Shown here piece after piece: positions 16,645 to 23,812 of a stretch of 41,678 nt of DNA. The translations under genes and the position numbers were made by a program. The DNA is from a virus, in the IMG/VR virus record IMGVR_UViG_3300021093_000151, positions 1 to 41,678 of that record; one strand, given 5' to 3'. Within the stretch, counting starts at the first letter, position 1, and each line of letters starts with the position of its first letter. Below the pieces are notes generated by a model, which saw only the letters and a list, made by a program, of their open reading frames with translations, was not told the origin of the DNA and did not search any database.

Positions 16645-17366
16645 TACTAATTGTTAGCACAACAAGAAGTGATTTAGATGGTTTAAAACAAACCTCACTT
16701 ACCAAATCACTCCTTACACGTCATCAATCAATAGATTTTGAACATGTTAATGTTGATGATCAAAAAGGTGCACGTGCTAATTTAAATGGGTTGTTAGATA
16801 TATTATATATCTATGAAAATACAACACCTATAGGTAAAGTATATAATAAGGCAATTAGATTTGCACTTAATAATACCATTTACTCAAAAATACTTTTTGT
16901 TCACGATGATGTAATAATAGAAGATAGATCATTTGAACAAAAAGTAATTGAGGGTTTAAAAGTTTATGATATTATAGGTCTCGCAGGTGGTAGTAATATT
17001 ACAATTAAAAGACCCTGTTTGTGGCATATAATGTCTAAAGAGAGATACGGTACTGTAGGTCATTTTATTAACGGTCATTGGTATGGTACAACCTTTGGGC
17101 CTTCTAATAATCGAGTAGCACTTATTGATGGTTTGTTTATCGGTATATCTACAGATACGTTAAGAGAAAAACCACTACTTCGTTTTGATGAAAAATTACC
17201 AGGTTTTCATCATTATGATATTGATTTTTGTTTAGCTGCAAATGAACGTAAATGTAAAATAGGTGTTGTGCCAATTATAGTTACACATCATTCACCGGGT
17301 TTACTTTCATTTAACGATAAAAAATACCAAACATCAGAAGATTATTTTATACAAAAATACAAATAA
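16641..17366 (+). CDS. Glycosyltransferase, GT-A fold
   Basis: The 241-aa protein has the layout of small GT2-like enzymes: a beta strand at the start (MILIVSTTRSD), ILFVHDDVIIED at about residues 88-99 as the D-x-D-type nucleotide-sugar and metal motif, and GFHHYDIDFCLAANERKCKI near residue 190 as the acceptor/base region. HH near the C-terminus (VTHHSPG) could be metal ligands. It is translationally coupled to dUTPase and followed by a strong hairpin terminator. The substrate could be modified DNA bases or a virion protein; the sequence does not decide. A second GT-A protein lies at 34027. Confidence 0.75.
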   Translation: MILIVSTTRSDLDGLKQTSLTKSLLTRHQSIDFEHVNVDDQKGARANLNGLLDILYIYENTTPIGKVYNKAIRFALNNTIYSKILFVHDDVIIEDRSFEQKVIEGLKVYDIIGLAGGSNITIKRPCLWHIMSKERYGTVGHFINGHWYGTTFGPSNNRVALIDGLFIGISTDTLREKPLLRFDEKLPGFHHYDIDFCLAANERKCKIGVVPIIVTHHSPGLLSFNDKKYQTSEDYFIQKYK

Positions 17367-17369
17367 AAA

Positions 17370-17391
17370 AAGGCGCTCACTTGAGCGCCTT
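17370..17391. terminator. Bidirectional hairpin terminator
   Basis: The stem is AAGGCGCTC / GAGCGCCTT with an ACTT loop, preceded by an A run and followed by a T-rich stretch. It is GC-rich against an AT-rich background. It lies 3' of the forward glycosyltransferase and 3' of the reverse 36-aa gene, so it can serve both. Confidence 0.85.
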
Positions 17392-17409
17392 ACTGTTTTA
17401 TTTTAAAGA

Positions 17410-17520
17410 TTACTTACCCTTCTTGACAGATGTAACTGTAGAGGTTGTAGTGGGTTTGATAGTTGTTGCACTCGTAGGTTTGGTAGGTGCAGCAGTAGCC
17501 TTAGATTTAGATGTTGCCAT
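17410..17520 (-). CDS. 36-aa basic Lys/Ala/Thr/Pro-rich late peptide
   Basis: The reverse-strand frame runs from ATG 17520 to TAA (17410-17412). The peptide starts MATSKSKATAAPTKPTSATT and ends TSVKKGK. It has seven Lys, no acidic residues and a repetitive Thr/Pro/Ala composition, much like eukaryotic or bacterial H1-type tails. It is a real gene candidate because a perfect T4 late box TATAAATA lies seven bases upstream and a terminator follows the stop. A DNA-binding or internal head role is possible; that is inference from composition only. Confidence 0.65.
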   Translation of the reverse strand: MATSKSKATAAPTKPTSATTIKPTTTSTVTSVKKGK

Positions 17521-17527
17521 ACAAACG

Positions 17528-17535
17528 TATTTATA
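17528..17535 (-). promoter_or_regulatory. Late promoter TATAAATA (reverse)
   Basis: A perfect TATAAATA on the reverse strand, 7 bases before ATG 17520. Confidence 0.75.
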
Positions 17536-17562
17536 TATTGATATAATACTTTCAACTTTCTA

Positions 17563-17590
17563 TTGACTTTTTTACAAGTTTATTTAAAAT
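17563..17590 (+). promoter_or_regulatory. Sigma70-type promoter of the clamp loader gene
   Basis: -35 TTGACT (17563-17568), 16-base spacer, -10 TAAAAT (17585-17590). Six bases later comes the ATG at 17597, so the predicted start site coincides with the start codon. Confidence 0.55.
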
Positions 17591-17596
17591 TAAAAT

Positions 17597-18523
17597 ATGT
17601 TAGAATTTAACTCTCTTTGGGTGGAGAAATATAGACCTAAACTATTGTGCGATATGGTGTTAGGTAATGAAAATAAGGTTTTTATTGAAAAATATAGAAA
17701 CACTGATATACCAACACTTTTATTCACGGGTAACCCTGGTACAGGTAAAACAACGTTAGCTAAAATTATAGTAACAGAATTACTTAACACACAATACCTA
17801 TATATTAATGCTTCTGATGAAAATGGTATTGATACTATACGTACCAAAGTTGTAGGTTTTGCACAAACGAGAGGTTTAACTGAAAATGTTAAAGTTATTA
17901 TTCTTGACGAGGCTGATGGTTTATCACCAGATTCGCAAAGAGCTTTACGTAATGTAATAGAAGAGTACAGTAAACATACCAGATTTATATTAACTGCTAA
18001 TTATAAGCATCGTATAATTGACCCATTGCGTAGTCGCTGTCAAACATTTGAATTAACGTATGATAAACTAGCAGTCACAAAACGTATACAATATATTTTA
18101 GATCAAGAAAAGGTAACTTATGATAAGTTAATACTTGATCAAATTGTTAAAGAATTTTTTCCTGATATTAGACAAATAATTAACAAAATACAGAAACACA
18201 CTGTAAACGGTTTACTTCTTAAGGATAGCGAGGGTATTAGTAATGGGTTTGTACAGGATATATACAAATTAATAATTTCAGGTCACGTATTAAAAGTCAG
18301 GCAGTATATGATACAAAAGCAAGAGTTATTTAATAACGACTTTCAAAAGCTTTTGCGTGAGTTGTTTGATTATATCGATACGCAAACAATAAAAGAAGAC
18401 AATAAAAAACTCGCTTTAATATGTATACACGACTACATATATAAAGCGAGCTTTGTTGCTGATCAAGAAATAAATGCTTATGTATGTTTTATCAATTTAA
18501 GTAAATTATTAACGAATACCTAA
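17597..18523 (+). CDS. 44: Sliding clamp loader ATPase, gp44-like
   Basis: The 308-aa protein (T4 gp44 has 319) opens the sliding clamp and loads it on primer-template DNA using ATP. Visible motifs: WVEKYRPKLL at the N-terminus (RFC box II), Walker A GNPGTGKTT (about residues 45-53), Walker B VIILDEADG (about 99-107), sensor-1 FILTANY and the SRC arginine-finger motif LRSRCQTFEL. The rest is the C-terminal collar helices. The clamp (gp45) and small subunit (gp62) are not in the window, unlike the T4 45-44-62 cluster. A sigma70-like promoter directly abuts the start. The last 15 bases overlap the convergent reverse gene. Confidence 0.95.
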   Translation: MLEFNSLWVEKYRPKLLCDMVLGNENKVFIEKYRNTDIPTLLFTGNPGTGKTTLAKIIVTELLNTQYLYINASDENGIDTIRTKVVGFAQTRGLTENVKVIILDEADGLSPDSQRALRNVIEEYSKHTRFILTANYKHRIIDPLRSRCQTFELTYDKLAVTKRIQYILDQEKVTYDKLILDQIVKEFFPDIRQIINKIQKHTVNGLLLKDSEGISNGFVQDIYKLIISGHVLKVRQYMIQKQELFNNDFQKLLRELFDYIDTQTIKEDNKKLALICIHDYIYKASFVADQEINAYVCFINLSKLLTNT

Positions 18524-19123
18524 GTACATTGAAGTATATGACTTCTTACCACCTTGATCTTCTATTTTGTTTTTGTTACCGTGTGGTATGTTAACCTGAG
18601 TATTTTGTAAAGTTAAATCAGAGTCAGACGTCGCAGACCCTATGGTTGGGGCTTGCGACGTTTTCCTTGTTTGATTTTTAACTATTTCTTGTTCATCTTC
18701 TTCATATTTAGCTACTTCAACTGGTTTAATCTGTTCTTTGTTATCATATTTAATACTACCTGCAACAGGTGTAAGATTAGGATAAACATCAATTACTTCT
18801 ACACAGTCAGGTGGGCATGTTACATATTCATGAAATTTGCCTGGTGATACTTCTTGTGAGAGATCTAAATCAACAATACCTATCATGTTATCATCATTAC
18901 CAGGCTGTGCTGATGGGTAATGATTCTTAATATTAGATACACGTATAGGTAAATCAGAAGATGAATACGTGATAAGCTTTCTCTGCACTTCATCGTTAAG
19001 TGCTTTGAAGGATGTTAAGTTTTTGAAATTTTTCTTAAACTTAACAATGTCACCCACTAAAAAGCCACCTCTAGTATTTCTATTTAAGGTGCTCTCTAAA
19101 ATTTTTAAGAATTTTTTGTTCAC
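18509..19123 (-). CDS. Unknown late protein, GTG start
   Basis: The 204-aa reverse-strand protein starts at GTG (19121-19123), chosen because the late box CATAAATA sits exactly 5 bases upstream. The N-terminal half looks folded (FLKILESTLNRNTRGGFLVG, DIVKFKKNFKNL, VTCPPDCVEVIDVYP). The C-terminal third is acidic then Gln/Asn/Ser-rich and probably disordered. GGFLVGDIVKFK resembles the first strands of a small barrel domain. I do not recognise a family. The late promoter and a position opposite baseplate genes suggest a virion or assembly protein. Confidence 0.65.
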   Translation of the reverse strand: MNKKFLKILESTLNRNTRGGFLVGDIVKFKKNFKNLTSFKALNDEVQRKLITYSSSDLPIRVSNIKNHYPSAQPGNDDNMIGIVDLDLSQEVSPGKFHEYVTCPPDCVEVIDVYPNLTPVAGSIKYDNKEQIKPVEVAKYEEDEQEIVKNQTRKTSQAPTIGSATSDSDLTLQNTQVNIPHGNKNKIEDQGGKKSYTSMYLGIR

Positions 19124-19128
19124 AATAT

Positions 19129-19136
19129 TATTTATG
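19129..19136 (-). promoter_or_regulatory. Late promoter box CATAAATA (reverse)
   Basis: CATAAATA on the reverse strand, 5 bases before the GTG at 19123. It is divergent from the forward late box at 19151. Confidence 0.65.
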
Positions 19137-19150
19137 TTCTCGACTTAAAA

Positions 19151-19158
19151 ATTAAATA
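19151..19158 (+). promoter_or_regulatory. Late promoter box ATTAAATA
   Basis: ATTAAATA, 5 bases before ATG 19164. Together with the reverse box at 19129 it makes a compact divergent late promoter pair of 30 bases. Confidence 0.65.
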
Positions 19159-19163
19159 ATGAT

Positions 19164-19649
19164 ATGGGTAATATCAATTTATCCCAATTAACCAATACAG
19201 TAGTATCAAGCTCTGGATACAAATATTCAGATCTTAATCTTGATATTGATTCACAAAATACGAGAACTGATTATCTTAACGCTAACTATTCAAATAACGA
19301 CCTCAAGGCGCAATACGACCTTGGAGCTATTAAAAATAGTATACGTAATATATTTATAACATTTCCCGGTCAAAAGCTGTTAAATCCAACGTTTGGATTA
19401 AACTTAATGCAGTTTTTATTTTTACCAATATCTGAGGTAACTGCTAATTTAATAGCGCAACGTATAGTTAATGGTATAGTATTAAACGACTCCAGAATTG
19501 TTGTTAAAAAAGTACGCGTAGAAGCAGTGACAGATGAAAATAGATATAATATCATATTAATGATTACTGTACCATTTATAAATACATATACGATATTCAC
19601 ATTAAAAGGCACACTCGGTAGCACCGGTTTTAACTTTTATAACTTTTAA
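19164..19649 (+). CDS. 25: Baseplate wedge protein, gp25-like
   Basis: The 161-aa protein (T4 gp25 has 132) belongs to the gp25/TssE-like family that nucleates sheath assembly at the baseplate. The core runs through AIKNSIRNIFITFPGQKLLN, then PTFGLNLMQFLFLP, LIAQRIVNGIVLNDSRI and VKKVRVEAVTDENRYNIILM. The conserved G-E-x-x-x-x-P-x-F-G turn is present as GQKLLNPTFG, with Gln in place of the usual Glu. The N-terminal 40 residues are a Ser/Asn-rich extension. The gp6-like gene starts two bases after its stop, the same 25-6 order as in T4. Confidence 0.85.
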   Translation: MGNINLSQLTNTVVSSSGYKYSDLNLDIDSQNTRTDYLNANYSNNDLKAQYDLGAIKNSIRNIFITFPGQKLLNPTFGLNLMQFLFLPISEVTANLIAQRIVNGIVLNDSRIVVKKVRVEAVTDENRYNIILMITVPFINTYTIFTLKGTLGSTGFNFYNF

Positions 19650-19651
19650 AT

Positions 19652-21478
19652 ATGGCTAACAACATACAAAATTACAATTTAAGCAACACAGGTTATGCAG
19701 CATTTGATGCTGTGTCTCTCAAAGATATAATAATTGAGAGATTATCTCGTAACAACGTATTCACAGATCAAAATTACGAAGGTAGTAATTGGAGTGCGTT
19801 TATTGATGTGGTATCCGTATCGTACCATTATTTGATTTATTACCTCAATAAGAATGCTAGTGAATCTATTTTTTCAAAAGCTCAGATTTACGAAAATATA
19901 AATAGTATTGTTAAAAGCTTAGATTATAACCCGCTTGGACCACAAACTTCAGTGTTACCATTTGAAGTGCAAGCTAACGCTGCATTAGCACCTAACATAT
20001 ACACAATACCAAGATATAGTTATTTTGCATTCAATGGTATCAATTATTCATTTACATCAGATATTACATTTGCTAAAACTGAAACCGGTGCACAATTATT
20101 AACTGATTTTTCTAATAAGAATGTTTTATACGAAGGTAAAATTCAAGAATACCCTCTCTACAGTGCATTAGGTGACAATTTTGAAGTTATTACATTAACT
20201 GTATACGATACAGTTAATAATATTAATACTATTATAGATAATTTTAATATTTTTGTTTACGTTAAACAAGCAGGTACAACAAAATGGGAAGAGTGGAAAC
20301 GTACAACAACATTATACACCGAATCAGGTAATGCAAAAAGATTCTCTGTAAGATTTAATGAGAATCAACGTTACGAAATAAAGTTTGGTAATGATATAAC
20401 AGGTAAGAAATTAAATGTAGGTGATTCGGTTGCTGTGTATTATTTAAAAAGTGATGGTACATCAGGTGAGATTGCCGCAAGTGTATTAGATAGCAACCCT
20501 CTTTTCTTTTATAATACACCTCAGTTTGATACAATCCTTGCTGATGTTAAACCATCAACAATAAATTATGCAACCACCACAGATGTTAGTAATTTAACAT
20601 TCACAAATACGGTTGCATCTACACCATACAGTAACCCTGAAACAGTCGATCAAATTAAAATAAACGCTCCCCAGTTAGTGCGTTCACAATACAGACTTGT
20701 TACAAAAGATGATTATCAATCATTTATAAATCGTAATTTTAAAGGTTTTATACATGATGTATATGTTTCTAATAATACAGATTATCTTAACGGTCAGTAT
20801 GCATATTTAAAAAGTATTGGATTAAACAATAGTTTAGAAGATAGTAGAGTTTTACAAAATCAGGTGTTGTATGGTACATCAACATCATTTAATAATGTGT
20901 TTATTTACCTCGTACCAAAACAAACACCGCAAAATTCTACACAAGCAAGAACCAATTTTTTAACAAGTTCTCAAAAACAAATTATTCTTGATGAGGTAAA
21001 CCAGGTTAGTATGCTTACTACTAACCCTATTGTTTTTGACCCGGTGTATATAGCGTTTAATTTAGGTATTGCTGCATCACAAGTATACACAGTTGAAGAA
21101 GTTGTAAGGGATAGCTATTTAGAAGTTATCGTTGATGATAATATAACCCGTACAAAAACATCTATAATTCAAGATATAGCAAATACAATTACTAATTTCT
21201 TTAGCTTATCAAACAACGTGCTTGGACAAACTATTGATTTTGATCGTTTATCAAATCAAATATTAGCTGTATCTGGAGTTTTATCGTTTAGCACGGTAAA
21301 CGGTACTATAAAACGTAACGGTGTAAGTTTAATTTATTATAATGCAATTTACCCTGAAGGCGACAAAAACATAACTCAACAAAACTTAACGTTGCAGAAG
21401 TTTATGTTCCCTTATTATTATAATGTAACAGATCTTATTAATAAAATACAGGTTTATTACGAAAAAGAAATAATATAA
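19652..21478 (+). CDS. 6: Baseplate wedge protein, gp6-like
   Basis: The 608-aa protein (T4 gp6 has 660) forms the ring that joins baseplate wedges. The N-terminus has WSAFIDVVSVSYHYLIYYLN and KNASESIFSKAQIYENINSI, the gp6/gpJ pattern of L-x-x-x-x-A-x-x-x-Y-x-x-x-N-E-x-F-x-x-x-A. The middle has YEIKFGNDITGKKLNVGDSVAVYYL, the typical F-G-N/D-G-x-x-G-x-x-x-x-x-G-D-x-I-x-V-x-Y motif. Next comes QYRLVTKDDYQSFINRNF, matching R-A-V-T-x-x-D-Y. It is in an operon with the gp25-like and PKD-domain genes, with one-base spacing downstream. Confidence 0.88.
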   Translation: MANNIQNYNLSNTGYAAFDAVSLKDIIIERLSRNNVFTDQNYEGSNWSAFIDVVSVSYHYLIYYLNKNASESIFSKAQIYENINSIVKSLDYNPLGPQTSVLPFEVQANAALAPNIYTIPRYSYFAFNGINYSFTSDITFAKTETGAQLLTDFSNKNVLYEGKIQEYPLYSALGDNFEVITLTVYDTVNNINTIIDNFNIFVYVKQAGTTKWEEWKRTTTLYTESGNAKRFSVRFNENQRYEIKFGNDITGKKLNVGDSVAVYYLKSDGTSGEIAASVLDSNPLFFYNTPQFDTILADVKPSTINYATTTDVSNLTFTNTVASTPYSNPETVDQIKINAPQLVRSQYRLVTKDDYQSFINRNFKGFIHDVYVSNNTDYLNGQYAYLKSIGLNNSLEDSRVLQNQVLYGTSTSFNNVFIYLVPKQTPQNSTQARTNFLTSSQKQIILDEVNQVSMLTTNPIVFDPVYIAFNLGIAASQVYTVEEVVRDSYLEVIVDDNITRTKTSIIQDIANTITNFFSLSNNVLGQTIDFDRLSNQILAVSGVLSFSTVNGTIKRNGVSLIYYNAIYPEGDKNITQQNLTLQKFMFPYYYNVTDLINKIQVYYEKEII

Positions 21479-21479
21479 T

Positions 21480-23792
21480 ATGGAACAATCAACCGGATAT
21501 CTTAATTTTAAAGTTTACGATGTGTTTAATAATATATCGTTATCAGCTTATACATTATCAAATACCCCGTTGACTTTTGTACCTCTGTTTGACACATATA
21601 ATTCTAACATTTATAGTAATCAATATTTGTTGTGGGATTTTAGTGATGGTACCTATTCAAAATCTATCACAGCAACCCATCATTTCACAACACCAGGGAC
21701 GTATAACATTACTTTAAAGTTAATTAATAAATTGGGTGAAGGTATTGTAGACTTAGTAAACCGTACTGTTGATATATTTGATTATGTGCCTGATAAACTT
21801 AGTGTATATAATTCAGGTTTTTCAATTTTAACCGCTGGTTCTTATTCACCACCTTTTACCGTATATAGATACAATAGTTGGCAAACCTATGAAAGCACTC
21901 AAGGGGTGTATTCAATAATACCCTATGCAAGCGGTGGTGTTAGCCCAAGATATGATGTATACAATTATTCAAAACAACCTTATTCACATCTTATACCTAC
22001 CCACCGATTCGTTATAAGAGAACAAGTAGGTGTTCTAAATATATTTGACGATATTATTGTTGATAGGTTTGAAACATCTAATGATAAAATTTATATATCA
22101 TTAGACACAGTAAACAAAACTTATATAACTACAACATACGAAACACCTAATTCTGTATTTGCTGGTACATCAGGTGTTAAAGATGTTTATTTTGTTGACG
22201 ATTTACCAACTTCATGTACAGGTTCATACAATATATTTTTCACTCTTGATACAACCGACTTTGATCAGTCGATAATTAGACCAAACTTACCCATCTTAAA
22301 TGTTAATTCAGTGGTATATACATTTAATTATGTTGCGACGAGTAACCCTGTAAGTTTAAGTGTAACTTCAAATGGTATTGTTGGTGAAGGTCAAAATTTA
22401 AGCACGTTTGATATCAATGGCGCACAATTAAAAGAAGGTGTTTTATCATTTGTTGTAAGACCTAGAACAATAGATAATTATTCAGTAAGTTATATACCAT
22501 TAAGTGCTTCACCATACCCATTTAACATATTTTTTATCAGTGCAATACCCAATGCATTGTTTATAGGGTTAATCAATAAAAACGGGGAACTTATAACAAG
22601 TTACACCACACCTACAACATCAATACAAATTCAAAACCCTATTTACAATGATGTCATACCTACATATGTCAAAGGTAAAATTTATTTGAGTAATGTACCC
22701 GCTGCATCATGTGAAGATATTAGAATTTTTGCTGTTGGTGCTCTTACAAATTTACCACCTTCTTATACTGATAATACCGGTAATATATTTTACAACCAAG
22801 CTATATCAGGTGTAAGTCAACCGTTTACTATCTACAATAAGAATAATTACGGTAAAGTTGCAAAAGTGAACGAAAATTTTGATAGTTATAAAGCCTATGA
22901 ATCATTAGCAACACAACCTACGATAGCTGAAAGTAATATTTTAGTTCAAAACGTATTAGGCCAAATAGGTGGTGATATTGATGCTAATTTCAATACTTTA
23001 GGTAAACGTATATACGAAAAAATTGCTAATTACGTGCCTAATATATCAGATATAGATACCTGTAATATCGAATCATTATTTTCACAATGCGATCTATACG
23101 GTGTCGATACCATAAAATACGTTAAAGAAGATTTACTCACACGGTACCCAGCAGAAATATCAAGATTAGTAGATATATTTTCGATTAAGAGAAATTATCT
23201 TTTCGGTACCCGTAATAATTGGAATGAAAATTTAGATAAACGCACTAATGTGTTTAATCAAGTATATGGTATAAACACAAATCTTCAAACACCGTCATAC
23301 AGTAGTCAGGTTGAACCACTTAATATTGCTACGGCAATACTTGATAGAAATAATCAGTATATTGTAGCATACGAAAACTTTACAAAGTTGTATAGTTTAC
23401 AGCCATTATATATAGATGCACTATCTGCACAAACGTTTCCATTATCATCTATAGATATTACATGGGGTTGGAACCTTGTTCTACCTGAAGATTTTTATAC
23501 TGAAACTGCTGAGACGAGAGTAGTTTTACTTGATAAATACTACACATTCTACAAATGGAATAATTACATAGATGGTACAATATTAGACAGTGTAATAAAT
23601 TGGGATGATTCGATAAACACTCAAATAACTTTTCCTAACTACGAACAATATCCAGCATGGAATAATCCAAGTTTATTAAGTTCATGGAATGATAGCACAT
23701 TATCTGCATGGTATATAGACAATGGTTATGTGGATAGAAACATAATATTCACATTAAGTGAAGGAGTTGGTATATTAAGTGGTGCTGATTGA
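21480..23792 (+). CDS. Baseplate/tail structural protein with N-terminal PKD domain
   Basis: The 770-aa protein contains near residues 48-100 a PKD-type Ig domain (YLLWDFSDGTYSKSITATHH, then FTTPGTYNITLKLIN). The WDFSDGT and TPGTYNITL pair are the hallmark strands. Middle repeats are Ser/Tyr/Asn-rich. The C-terminal 250 residues contain ISRLVDIFSIKRNYLFGTRN and Trp-rich repeats of the WNNPSLLSSWNDSTLSAWY type. It takes the position of T4 gene 7 after gene 6, so it may be a wedge component, with the PKD domain as an addition that binds sugars or other proteins. The exact T4 equivalent is uncertain. Confidence 0.65.
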   Translation: MEQSTGYLNFKVYDVFNNISLSAYTLSNTPLTFVPLFDTYNSNIYSNQYLLWDFSDGTYSKSITATHHFTTPGTYNITLKLINKLGEGIVDLVNRTVDIFDYVPDKLSVYNSGFSILTAGSYSPPFTVYRYNSWQTYESTQGVYSIIPYASGGVSPRYDVYNYSKQPYSHLIPTHRFVIREQVGVLNIFDDIIVDRFETSNDKIYISLDTVNKTYITTTYETPNSVFAGTSGVKDVYFVDDLPTSCTGSYNIFFTLDTTDFDQSIIRPNLPILNVNSVVYTFNYVATSNPVSLSVTSNGIVGEGQNLSTFDINGAQLKEGVLSFVVRPRTIDNYSVSYIPLSASPYPFNIFFISAIPNALFIGLINKNGELITSYTTPTTSIQIQNPIYNDVIPTYVKGKIYLSNVPAASCEDIRIFAVGALTNLPPSYTDNTGNIFYNQAISGVSQPFTIYNKNNYGKVAKVNENFDSYKAYESLATQPTIAESNILVQNVLGQIGGDIDANFNTLGKRIYEKIANYVPNISDIDTCNIESLFSQCDLYGVDTIKYVKEDLLTRYPAEISRLVDIFSIKRNYLFGTRNNWNENLDKRTNVFNQVYGINTNLQTPSYSSQVEPLNIATAILDRNNQYIVAYENFTKLYSLQPLYIDALSAQTFPLSSIDITWGWNLVLPEDFYTETAETRVVLLDKYYTFYKWNNYIDGTILDSVINWDDSINTQITFPNYEQYPAWNNPSLLSSWNDSTLSAWYIDNGYVDRNIIFTLSEGVGILSGAD

Positions 23793-23799
23793 TTTAGCA

Positions 23800-23807
23800 A
23801 TAAATAC
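23800..23807 (+). promoter_or_regulatory. Late promoter box AATAAATA
   Basis: AATAAATA, 5 bases before ATG 23813. Confidence 0.65.
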
Positions 23808-23812
23808 TAATA

